A stretch of 64,000 bases of DNA, from the NCBI GenBank assembly GCA_030141605.1, contig JAQGDQ010000023.1:924328-988327 (forward strand), read 5' to 3'. Positions 35,972 through 49,100 of this stretch are shown one piece after another (the stretch's first letter is position 1; every line of letters starts with the position of its first letter). The notes beneath the pieces are model-generated. The model had not been told where the DNA came from. It ran no database searches and saw nothing but the letters and a program-made list of their open reading frames with translations. The position numbers and the translations under genes are program-made. Source of the DNA: Tubiluchus corallicola. Taxonomy: Eukaryota > Priapulida > Priapulimorpha > Priapulimorphida > Tubiluchidae.

Positions 35972-37075
35972 TGCATGGTGGTTGGGTGGGTTAGTGGTTG
36001 ACCGTGTGGTGGTTGCTGATTGGGTGCATTAGTGATTGACTGTGCAGTGATTGGGTGATTTAGTGGTTCAGTAATTATTGTTGGATGCTTTAGTTGTTGA
36101 ATGCATGGTGGTTGGATGTGTTAGTAGTTAATTGCAAGGTGATTGGGTACATTAATGGTTGACTGCATGGTGGCTGGGTGAGTTAGTGGTTGCCTGTGTG
36201 GTAGTTGGGTGCATTAGTGGCTTACTGCATGGTGATTGGGTGCATTAGTGGTTGACTGTGCAGTAATTGAGTGATTTAGTTGTTCAGTAATTATGGTTGG
36301 ATGCTTTAGTTGCTGAATGCACAGTGGTTGGATGTGTTAGTAGTTAATTGCAAGATTTTTGGGTAAATTAGTAATTGACTGCATCGTGATCGGGTGCATT
36401 TGTAGCTTGCTGCATGGTGGTTGGGTGGGTTCGTGGTTGACCGTGTGGTGGTTGCTGATTGGGTGCATTAGTGATTGACTGTGCAGTGATTGGGTGATCT
36501 AGTGGTTCAGTAATTGTGGTTGGATGCTTTAGTTGTTGAATGCATGGTGGTTGGATGTGTTAGTAGTTAATTGCAAGGTGATTGAGCACATTAGCAGTTG
36601 ACTGCATGGTGGTTGGGTGGGTTAGTGGTTGACGGTGCACTGTTTGCTGGTTGGGTGCATTAGTGATTGACTGTGCAGTGATTTGGTGATTTAATGGTTT
36701 AGTAATTATGGTTGGATGCTTAGTTGTTGAATGCATGGTGGTTGGATGTGTTAGTAGTTAATTGCAAGGTGATTGCGTACATTAGTAGTTGACTGCATGG
36801 TGGTTGGATGCATTAGTGGTCTACTGCATGGTGGCTGGGTGAGTTAATGGTTGCCTGTGTGGTAGTTAGGTGCATTAGAGGTTTACTGCATGGTGATTGG
36901 GTACGTTAGTGGTTGACGGTGTGGTGGTTGCTGGTTGGGTACGTTAATGATTGACTGTGCACTGGTTTGGTGCATTAGTGGTTTTGTGCTTTAGTTGTTG
37001 AATGCAAGGTGGCTAGATGCGTTGGTGGTTAATTGCATGGCGATTGGGCACATTAGTGGTCCGGTGCATCACAAA
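35972..37075. repeat. minisatellite with higher-order structure
   Basis: About 1.1 kb is built of diverged units of roughly 32-36 bp with the core GGTTGGGTGCATTAGTGGTT and GACTGCATGGT. Variant units recur as blocks: GTTGAATGCATGGTGGTTGG-type units appear near 36097, 36310, 36535 and 36729, so a higher-order period of roughly 190-230 bp is superimposed. The strand is strongly G/T-rich. The array ends about 90 bp before the MED15 start codon. Confidence 0.93.
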
Positions 37076-37159
37076 CTTATAGGCGTCACAAACGTAGATA
37101 TATTTTTAGCGGTGCGTAGAAAACTTGGGATCACCTCTTCGTGATGTACAGTACCTATC

Positions 37160-40100
37160 ATGGCTTCCGACGGGCAGGAATTTAACAATTCGTCTGATAA
37201 CTTATTGCCAGACAGTTCTAATGATCAGCTTTGGCGTACTCAAGAGCTGAGACAGAAGGCAAGAGGCCAGATGTAAGTATCTCTTTCTTAGTTCTGTACG
37301 ATGTATGTGTACTGTTTATGTGCTTTTGTAGCATGTGACAATCACGTTTTTATGTGCAAAATAATAATTGCGCGTCACAATATGATAATGTTTATTAGTA
37401 ACTTTTGGAATACGACACGCACTTAATTCAAATTGAGAAAGTTTATGTGCACCTATGAGATTACAAAAATTATGTATTAATAAAATAACAAGTAAAAGAG
37501 AAGGAGTGGTGAAAGATCATCCTGTCTTTATAAGTTGTTTAATCTAATATCAAAGTTTGCAACTGCAATTAAATAAATTAGGTTAATGTATTTAGTGTTA
37601 GCTATTTGCTTGCCTTGTACATTAATGTATGAGTTTAGTACTGTCTATGTCTACACTATCACTGTTTTTGCACTTTCCCAATAATTAGCTTTTTGTGGAA
37701 AGAATCACCAAAGCTACAGCTAAAATAAGGAAACAATAGTAAATAAATAACGTAATTGTGCAATCAACTTTGCAAAAGAGAAAAACTGCACAGTAGCATT
37801 AAAAACGTTAATTTGTTTTTCTAATTTATTGTTTTTGGCAGTGATTTGTGAAAATGAGCTAAAATAGAGTAATATTTAAGAAATATTACTGCACAAATCA
37901 TAAACACTTTTGAAGTAAAAATATTTTGTAGAAAAGACAAAGAAAAATCACAATTTTAGAGTATTGTAATTGTATTTTGGGATAATTGTACTGAAAGCTA
38001 CGCTTCATCCATTGAAGAAACACATTATTCTACAACCCTAATTGTTGCAGGTTTTTTTCAGTGGTGCATAATTAGCCAAAGACTTTTGGACGATTTGTCA
38101 TGGGAAACTATGTCTAATAAAAGATATATTCACAAAATGTCCTTTTCTGTAAAATTGTTAATGATGCTGCCCATTTCTATTTAACTTCTATTCTGGCACT
38201 TCGAGTATATGAAAGAACTGTGTATTGTCCTTGTAATTCTAAGTCATTAATGTTGGTGAAATATATTTAATATGATCTTTCAATGCAGCTCGTTCATCCA
38301 TCGTGTATTAATTTATGGAATAGGTTGCCTGACGAATTCGACACAAGTCATCAATCAGTAGTTTTAAAAAGGCATTAGTTAAAATGTTGAAACGTCCTCC
38401 ACTTGAACCTTATTATTTTTATGAAGTAGGTATGCTGCTGCTTTATTATGTCGAATGTGCTAGGTACACATGCTTCAAATTTCTTTACAAGCGCACTTAA
38501 TGTTTGTCACCCATATGTAATAAATGTGATCTACAGGTTAAAACTCCAGCACATTTTTTGTTGAAATGCTCTGTATGTAATAGTATGCACTTACCTTTTC
38601 TTACTAAAATAGCTACTATTCTTCTAACCTTATGTCAATTTTAATACTTGCTCCGTCAGTGAAAAATAGAGATTTTAAAGATTATTGAAGATTTAAAACA
38701 TACAAAAAAACATAGCAACACAGCATAACAAACATAACAACATCTAGTGAGATGTATAATATAAAAGAAGTATAATTCAGTATATTAAATAAATTTATAT
38801 ATAACCTCTTCCATTATTGTAGATCCAATGATCTGTCTGACTCTGTTAATTATCTGCTTATGTATGATATGCAAACGTATATTATGTCTTCAAAATTTAA
38901 CTGTAGCTTAATAATATGTGCTTAATAATTCTTTCTCTTTTTCTTAAATTGTGTTACATGGTTGTTAATTTTATTTAAGTTATGTGGCTAGTCATCTCAT
39001 CTTAATTTACTTTAAGCTGTTTATTATATATTACAAAATCTGTCCGATTTAAGTGTTATTATAATACTTGTCTATAAAAGTAGGTAGTGTTCTATTTACA
39101 ATTATAATTGTATTTTTTATTATGTTACTTAATTATCGTTGTAGTGGTTGTGAGTGTGTTAATTGTGATACTTAATTGTCACAACAGTTTTTCGAAATTT
39201 CATGTACTAGAGAAAAGTGGTGATTCATTCACCCTGTCCGTCACGCCTTTTTCAATCCCAATAACATTCATCCAATGAGTTCAAAATTTGCTAGCATGAT
39301 TAGTTAAGATGTCACTTGGTTCATCTTTTTAGTTTAGTTTGTTTGACATTTCTACATATATTAAAATTATATAAAAGAAAGAATCAGCAGGCGCATGCAC
39401 ACTTATGCTGATCCTATAAAACATAAAAAGATGCGCAAAAATAAAATTTATAAAAACAAGTCCCTAAAATTGAATATCTCTCATTAAAAAGCTCCTAACA
39501 AAATGTACCTAAATATGAATTATGTACTATATACAACACGTTTTATACAATAATACGATTTGGAGAGAGCCAATTATGCCAATGACAATGTTACATGTTT
39601 CGGATAAAGTTGCAATAGGGCAGTAAATTAATATTAGCTAATCTTTTAGTGAAAACCGACAAACTGGTAGCGAGCACGTCGTGAGAGTCTAGAGCATTCC
39701 AAATGTTTACAACTCTGTTAGCAAATGAAAATTTTGATACGTTTAATCTCGAGAAAACTGTAAACAGTTTAAAGCTGTGACCATGCAAGTGAATGGTTAA
39801 AGCATACTGGAAAAAATCATCAAAACTTAAACCCTGTATTTTATGACAAATTTTGTATATCATCTTAAGATCACAGACAATGCGTCTCAATTCGAGTGGC
39901 TGCAGTTCTAGTTCCGACAGTCTGTCTAAATAAGAAACATAATTAAACTGACATCGCTGGTACAGCCTACGAGAAAAATATTAGCTAATATTAAAAAATA
40001 TCTGCTAATACATGAAGCAGGCTAGACAATGAGTGTTGTATCTCAGCTTGTAACTGCATATATACAAATGAATAATCCCATTTTAACTTTTAGTATTAAC

Positions 40101-43100
40101 TATCTTATAGAGAGGAAGCATTGCAGCAGTCAAAAAACCCAACCAACAAATCACCAGTCGAGATGGAGACGCATGTTTTCAACAAGGCGCAGACAAAGGT
40201 GCATTGGTTTTGTTTCTTTTATCCATTATTAATTAGATGATTTATACATCTGTTATAAAGCTACATGCAATTGAAATCAGCGTGGTACAATCCACAATTT
40301 CCTTTCAATTTAAACAATTTTTACACTAGTTAAGTAAATAAAGTTTAAATGCAGAGTATATCAAATTTTGTGATTTCTACACTATAAACAGGTTATTATG
40401 CCAAAAAGACTTATTAGGTAGGAATCAAAGCTAATCCTGTTAATCCGGTCGAAATTTTTTATAACTATGTTTACTGGTTCGTTGGTGTAACTGTTTATTA
40501 CTTATAGTTTAGAATACAAATTATTTTGTTTACTATAACTTCCAAAAATTATTTCTTAAAATTGTGTAAATTCGAACAACGCTGACAAACTGAAGCTACA
40601 TTTTTCCAAAAATATTTAACACCTGAGTTGTGGTATACGACTCCCGCAAGAAAAAGCATATTCAGCATCAATAAAGTTATTGCTATAGAATTTGTGGTAC
40701 AAATATTCAAAAAAATCTTTTAGCTATTTTTAACTTTTTCGTCGGTTGCTTAGCAGCGTGACTGTAATTTTTTTGTCATTGCTGACTCTAATTTGTACAG
40801 CTAATAGAAATAATTTCATTGTTCGTGAAATATCTAACATAAATTTAAAACTAATTCACTAGCTTATTGCTATTTATCTGCATATGAGTTGATATAAATT
40901 TGCATATTTATTTTTTATTACTTTATTTTATCTTACTATTTGGCAGGTCCTAGTTATATGTAACTATAGTGTTGTTTAATGGTGGAATATTACTATTAAC
41001 TCTAAAGTACTGGAATATCAATTTTATTATACTGATTATTTGAAATTTTTCAGGAAGAATATTTGCAGTTTATAGCACGTCTCATAATTCATTTTCGAGA
41101 ATATAATAGTAAGTATCTATTTATCATGCATTATCCGAGTTGGACCTATTTGTTGAGATCTATGTGTATGCACATAATATTGTGAAGGTTTGTTAGCAGC
41201 TAAATGAAGTTTGTTTCTGGCACTAAAGTTATTCAAAAAAATTTGGGAATATTAGTTGTTGTAATGTTTCCCTCAGTTAAGGTTTCCACTTTTAGAGAAT
41301 CGTTTTCAAAATGTGTGTATGCTAAATAGTCATTACATAAAAAGGTTTGTTTAAACTATTTGATAGTTTAATACTTATAATACTGTAAAATATTTCTGAT
41401 TATATAGTAGGGTCTACTTAATTATTTATGGCTTTGTGACTGTCAAACTTTTGTTTGTTGTCACCATCATGTTGTTTGTTCAAAAATGTTTGCCATTCTG
41501 GAAATTAATTTAACAAACTAGCATGTGTAGATGCTAAACATGTAACAAAGTGGAGCATCCCACATAGAAACGGGCCTCCCAAAATTTTTGCAAAAAACAA
41601 CCAGCCAAGAGATTCCACCCAAATCGCTGCTTTTCTGGATGGTGGTGTTGTTGTTGTAGTTCTTGCTGTAGAGTCTTTAAAAACGCCTAAGACTCCACCA
41701 GTTTGCGATGGATTGTCATGAAACATCACACTGATATACTAGAACGCATTCTGCATGGGAAGACAGAGTTGGATTTCCGATTTGAATTTTTTGATTTAAG
41801 TTGGCTGTGATAACACTATATTGGAAAAAAGCCTAAGGATCTACCAATTTCCAATGTATTGTTGCAAAACTTTACAGAAGCAGACTTCAGTGAATTTTTG
41901 ATCTGCAATTTTGAATTCAAGATAGTGGCGATAACATTCTTTTTGGAAAAACATAATGTTTCACCATTTCGCAACAGATCGTCATGCAACTTTAAACTGG
42001 TAGGAGTATACTAGAGTGAGTTCTGCATCGCCTTATGGAGTCGGATTTGCTATATGGCGGCGAGAACTTTTCCACTAATCGTCGTGAAACATTAAAAGGA
42101 TGCTCTAAAAAGAATTCTACATCAACTGACGGAATCATATTTGCGACCTGCCATTTTAAATTCAAGACGACGGCGATAACATTATTTTCAAAAAAAGACC
42201 AAGGCCGCCAGTTCATAATGGACTGTCATGAAACTGTATAGGAATATATTAGAACAAACTCTGCATTGATTGACAGAGTCAAATTTTTCATCTACCACCT
42301 TGAATTCAAGATGGCTGTAATAACATCATTTTGAAAAAAGTCTTGGGCTTCATCAATTTACAACTGATCATCACAAAGCTGTGAACATACTAGAATGAAT
42401 ACTGGCATTGACATTCTTTCTGTTTGCTTGCTTGAATTCAATCGTTGACGTCATTTTGTAAAAAAAGAAACCTAAATCTGCAAACAAATATACTTGAACA
42501 AATTTTGCATCTACTGACAGAGCCAGTATTTTTGATCTGCAGTCTCCAGTTTCTCGTCTAATAATTCAAATCTTTGAACTTGTTCTCTTTTTGGTCTTTG
42601 TGTATTTTCAGTTACTTTAGAATAAAAGAGGAACATTTTACGAAATGATTATTTGTTTGATATGTTGCAAGCCTATAATTATGAATAAATGTTTGAGAAA
42701 ATAGCCAAGCATGCACGCTTATGCAAGGTGCGCGCATTCTTATGCCTCACACACACACGTACACCTGAAAGCACTCATGTATGCACATATGCATAAGGAG
42801 AAACGCGCATGCGTTCATTGTAACAATTGCCCTATTGGCTAATTAACTGAAGAAAGAAGTGCTGAAAAATTGTGGACCAACCAGGACTTGATCCCAGAAC
42901 TTGAATGCATACACACACACACACACACTTATTTTTATTTTTGTGCCTTTGTTTCATTTAAAAAATCTCAAGTTGCATTTTTCATTTTTTGTCAGATTTG
43001 TGGGACGTGTGCTTCTGGCATAACTGACTTCTTACTGAATTCGTATTTTTATATTATGCAGAAAATGTGCAGAAACAGCAAGGACAAAGTGGCACGGCAA

Positions 43101-46100
43101 TGCTGGATCAGATGCAACCTAATGTTGGTACAATGGGAAATCTTTCCTCGAGCCAGTCAACAGGCAATGCACAAGATCCAATGAGTGCATTACACACATT
43201 AGCTCAGCGAGGAGGCGGAGTTACTGGTCCAATTACTAGTATGGCAGCTGCAATGCCGCAGGTATTTAATGTAATCTTAAATTAGTTAATGTTTGTGATT
43301 TTCTGATTTCTGATCCTTCTCTGCAAGTCCTTAGGTACAAGAACAACCCATTTCTTGGATTGCTTTTTACTGCATCGCTGCAATCGTTGTCCTTTACAGC
43401 CCTAAACCAATATATTAAAAAACAGTAGCGTTTCTTCTGTATTTATTTATATCTGTGTGCAAAAATGGTTGCTGGTCGGAGAGGGTTAAGCATTTCAGAA
43501 AATTGCTCACAAAATTAATGTGAACATGAAAAGTTGACTAAATACACTACTTGAAGTATCAAGATTGTTTTTGAACATTTCCAGAACAATTCCAGAACAG
43601 AACAAGTTTGTATTCATAATTAATGTGACAGGAACATGAAATGCAGAAAAGCTAATAATTTGAGATTTTGAATTCTAATTTAAAGTTGTCTGTTCGTCTG
43701 TTCTTCCAGCATTTAATGCAACTGAACTACATTAAAACTGGCTTCCAAATTCAGAATTCACTTACTGCCAAAAACTTTTAGGCAGGTTGTTGTTCAGGTT
43801 ATGGTCTATTCAGAAGAGGCAAGTACTGAGACGGATGATGTTTTCAGTGTGTGTCAAAATTTCCTCCAGGATTTTGCTATAAAACGTGTTTTGGTAGCAC
43901 CCACCCCAAGGAGCGAGAAAGGGACATTTGTTTTTTGAAATATTCAATGTATGATCGCTAAGCAATTATAAATCAAAAATTAGTGTGATTTTGTGTGATT
44001 AGTGTGGATCTACATAACAAAAATGTGATTTTCAGCAAAAGTGGTTAAACTTGGATAAACAAACAAATGTAAATGTTTATAAAAGTAAACTAATGTTTCT
44101 AGATAAAGTAAACGTTTCTGAATTTTCAAATTTAGGGTTTACTTACATAAAAATAACTTGCTGTCATTATTTTATTTGCCTGTATTCAAAATTATATAGC
44201 AAGTTATGGTTGGTGTGCAGGGAGTGCTGCCACAGCCTGGAATGCAAGGCCAGTCGCTACAAAATATGGTCATTCATGGTCAACAGCAGGTTCCAGTTCA
44301 AACTCAATCTCAACCAAGTGCAATGAACACAATGCAGCAACAGCAACAGCAACATCAGTTTATTACTAATATGTCACAGCCACAAATGGACCATGTGATG
44401 ACATCTTTATCAAACCAGCAGCCAAACATGAGTAGTACATTACAAGGTCATCAGTTGCAGGGACAAGTTTCTCACAGTACAATGTCCATGCAAGGTCCAC
44501 CAAGTGTTGTGCCTATCCAGTCACAGCCTCAGCCCAACATTTATCCTACTCCAAGAGCAGGTATGCATAAAACTGTTAATTATTTTTCAATTAATGTTCT
44601 TAATTGCAGTGATTGGATTAAAGCCATGATATTAAACATTTGAAATAGAACTTCTTGGCTGTAAGGAAGACTCTTGGATTATCAGGCAAGAGCCATGACT
44701 ACTGAACCACACAGCTGCACATGATCAAGGAGATTTTAATCAATTCTAATAAGTTTTCAACCAATCCAGGTTTTCCAAGTGTTAGTTTTTGTGTGTGTGT
44801 TTGCTGGCTTACATGTGTGCAGTGTTGGCATTGCGTGCGACCTTGACGACTGACGAGTCTGTATTCTTTTTGATTTGCACTTGTCTTCTGGTTCAAAAAC
44901 AGACATGGTTCAAGATGTGGTGAGTTCAAATTTAGAACTTTTTCAATGCTGCATTCCGCAATCGTACTTTAATATACCTTTGGTAGTTTGTTTTGAATGT
45001 TTTTTTTGTTTGTTTTTAGTTATGAGCCCAATAAATCCTCAGCAGCGGAAACAGTTTCAAGAAATGAGAAATCATTTGTTAACAAGAGTCCGGGGGCAGG
45101 TTCAAGGTGTGGCAATGATGCCACCAGGACAGGTAATGCACATGCAGGTAATAACAGAATATTTTTGTTATAATTATTGGCTTTGATCCATCCTGGTATC
45201 TGTGCTTAGCCCATGATTTTAACTAGATTATGTGCTCCAGTTGATTCAGTTATGTAGAAAAATAATGAGATAACTTTGATTTTTCTGCTTTCTTTTGTGG
45301 TGAATATTAATTCCTCTATTACAGAAACATATATCAAAGCACTCTCTGAAGACACTACGTGGAATGCACGTATATTGTTGATTAGTGGTAACACTGCTTC
45401 ATAAAACACCTATTTCTGCCACCTACGTTATGTGGTTTTGAACCAAAAATCTGATGAAATTAATCACAGTACCCATTTTGATGAATCAGATTTGGGTTTT
45501 GATTCATTTCAGTTTGTATTGATGCAGTCTGCCTCGTTTCAAGATCCAATCGTTTCATTTACCAAAGTTGGTGGAGTTTTCACCAGATTTAGTGGGACGA
45601 AGATGATCAACTCAAGTTTTGTATAATTGCAGATTTACAGATAGCGCCACCTAATCTATATGTCCTAATATGGAGCTTTGGGTGGCATTAGCACTACTTG
45701 ATTCAAAACTTGCTAAACTACAAGTGTTTATAAATACTACTATTATTAGGTGATACTTGAACGTTATTTTCTTACTATATTGCTCAGTGCAAAAGGCAAA
45801 ATAGAAAACCTTTTTTCACAAGCAGTTTAGTTGCACCTTGAGCAATTATTTTACTTGATTTTGTGTTTTTCAATGTTATACATCTGTGTATTATTTTCAG
45901 AGAGCCCAAATTCCAGCTCAACGTGCACCACCCCCAGAACAATACCAGCTGTCTCCTCAACAGATGGTACAGCAGCAGATGGCTCCACCTGGAACTGCAC
46001 CGAATGTAGCTCAGGTTGACAAAAACATACAATTTTTTAATAAACCCATGTTTCCATATGCTCTATTTTGGATTTGTAATTTATATTGAAGGTATCATAT

Positions 46101-49100
46101 TTATGATCCAATTTTCTTGTCTGCTCAGCAGTCAAACATTTTTCTTGACAAATAGTTCTTACTATAATTTTTTATTTTATCGAAAAAGGAGAAACATCAA
46201 AGAACTTGTCTTTTACTATAAAGCTAATAATATTCAATTTTGTTCATGATTTTATTTTTTTTATTTTCCATTATTAATAAGCAATTATTATCTTATATGA
46301 AGTCTACTTTGTACTAGAAATTTTGGTTTTGCTATTGCTTTATAAGTTCATATTATTTTTATAGGGAGTATTCAGTTCTACAATATCACCCGCTGGTTTA
46401 ACGAGTCATTCTCCTGCTTCTGGCCCACAGTCACTGCAGCCACCTTCCATAGGGTAAAAATTTTGCCAATGTAATAATTTATTCACATATCCGTAAATCT
46501 GTAATTAACTTTTTTCTGTTGAAATCCAAATGCAGTTCATACATGATTGATAAATGAAACATTTAGCTTACAAATTGCTTTATTAATCTTGTTTTTGTTT
46601 CTTGGTAGCTATCTTAACCTTTTAAAGCCTTGCTGACATCAGTAGTAAATTTAGTAAAATTATTTTCCTTCAACCCAAAACGTAAAAAATGCAGATTTAG
46701 CTGTTTATTTGAAGTGATTTGAATACCTGGTTTACTGAGTCATAGTATTTTTTCATTTTTTCCATTCTAGCACTAGAAGTTTTTAAATCATTGGTGACAT
46801 CACTAAAGAGTTTAATATTTTTCTTGACTCATAAACAGATTTGGCTATTTGTTTCTTTTGGTTAGTGAGCTGCTAAAATATATCATTTTTGTATTTTTGG
46901 TAGCCATCTTGAATACTAAATAGAAGCCTTGTATTTTTTCCTGTTTTAAAAGTGAGAGCATAAAATGAAGCTAGGAAGCTTGGTTTTATTAAAACCTAAT
47001 GGAATGCAACGTGTTGTTGTTTTGTTGTTTCCTCAGTTGCATCCCCACTATTTAATAGTTAAGCACTAAAGAAAGTTCTCCAGTGAGAAATCTCCATATT
47101 TCTCAACATATTACTTCAGACACAAGTAATGTGTTGATATTTAATATCTTGTTGTCCTTTATTCTTCTTTAGCTTTATCCCTAGTTCTTTTCTTTTGTTT
47201 TCTTTTACTGTAGCTCCCACACTATACGGCGTATTGCTTACTGAGCTGAAAAGCACATTCTTTACCATTCTTTACATTCTGGTCAGATTTATTGATGTAA
47301 TAGGATAATTATGCAAGTACGGTAGTCACAAAAATGGTTCCTGACAAATGTAAAAATTGTTCCCTAACTGCCACATGATTTGTAAAGATTAACATGTGTA
47401 TTCGAGTTTAATTATATTTGCAATAGGGCTGTTTTAAGTGCTCTAAGTACCAGAAATATAATATTCTACTTCCAGATCACAAATGATTCCATCACCAAGC
47501 CCTAATATGGGCCCAACACCTTCGCCGGGCCCAGGCACTGCACTGTCACCTGCTGGTGGTATAGGACGACCTGTGCCTTCACCCAGTGCTGGAATGCTGA
47601 ACACTCCACGTAAATATATCGTAGTTTGTACAATAAATGTTTGTGAAAGTCTGAGAAAGTAAAGCTTTTTTGTTGTATACTGCTTTCTTGCCCTAATGCT
47701 GAAAACTACGTTTCACTCTGATTGGAGGAACAATTTTTTTGCATTTCTAATTTATTTTGCCAATTGCAAATAATTTGTTGCTGGTCTCAAAGTAAATAAA
47801 TGTTACAACTGGATGATTTTTTTCAGATTAGAGGAAATTGTACTAGATTTAGTTAAAGGAAAAAGCAAGTTGAATAATATTCTCTGTTATACATAATCAA
47901 GAGCTCATAGTCAGCAAAAGTATTGCTACTACTGTTATTTTATATTGTTAATGTTACTACGATTTGTATGTCCAGTATTTTTTGGAATGTTGAGAAGAAC
48001 ACTATTAGGAGAACAATTGGATTGGATGGGCTGAGTAGTCACAGCATATACTTATCAGTTAAAGTTAAGCATCGTTCAATTTCGTTAATAAATGGATTTA
48101 ATATTGTCTCTTGCCAAGTTGCTATTGGGATTCCGCTTCTGGTTATTAGTTTTGTGCAGGGAGGATGTGCATACATCTGACCACAGTGCAATAATTGATA
48201 TATTAAGTTTCAGGAGCACAGAGTGCAAGTCCAGCTCCGCCTTCTGCTGAGGAACAGGCTTACTGGGACAAACTTCAGCAGTTATCAAAGTATATTGAGC
48301 CACTACAAGAATTAATTGCACAGTCTGAGAAAGGAGATGGAAAAGGTAAGGTAAAAACAGACAAACTCGAAATGCTTGAGAGAAAAACTCAGTTTTGGTT
48401 ACTTACCTCCAGCAAGTAATCAAGTACATGGTTGGGAAAATGTTTAACTCGAGGTTTGCAACATCGCAATTGTATATGTCTGTTTGATGTTGCTATGCCA
48501 TGGCTTGTGGTACGTCAATTAAATTTTGTGAGGAAGTGAGTCGAATGGTGTTAGTTGAATGTTATTTGAAAATCAACTGGGCATTTACTTTGACATATTG
48601 TGATCAATCACCATGCATATTAATGGGATAGAAGATTTTTTAAGACAGAAAGTAATTAAAATTTAATTATTAAGTCCTAAGACCTTCTTGTAGAAGCACC
48701 AACACCCCATGTTTCTAAGGGCACTCTGACACTTATCAGCATTTAACCACTTGTACCTCTTTTAAACCATGTACTAACCTGCACAATCTCTATCCCTGAC
48801 ATATTTTACTTTGCTTTAGTGTACTAGCATCTTTTACCCTAACGTGTGCGCCAATAAGCAAAGTGAAGGGCTATCGTCAACCATTCAGATTCTTATAGTT
48901 TTCTAGAGTTATTTAGAATTGAGGTAATAAGCTTTTCAATAAAAGTGTGTTACTGCCCTGTCTTGTTACTCCTTACTAATCAACCTTTTATTTAGTCAAT
49001 TCAGTTATTACTTAGCATTTCTCTAAACAATATATTTACTGTTGATTAAGAATTTTAGTGGGTAACGTTACTAAAATGGAATGTAAATTTGAATTTAAGA

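Noticed and set aside
42840-42910. Similarity to 35811-35890 suggesting a dispersed short repeat
   Set aside because: Shared words are short and the alignment by eye is loose; not enough to call a family.
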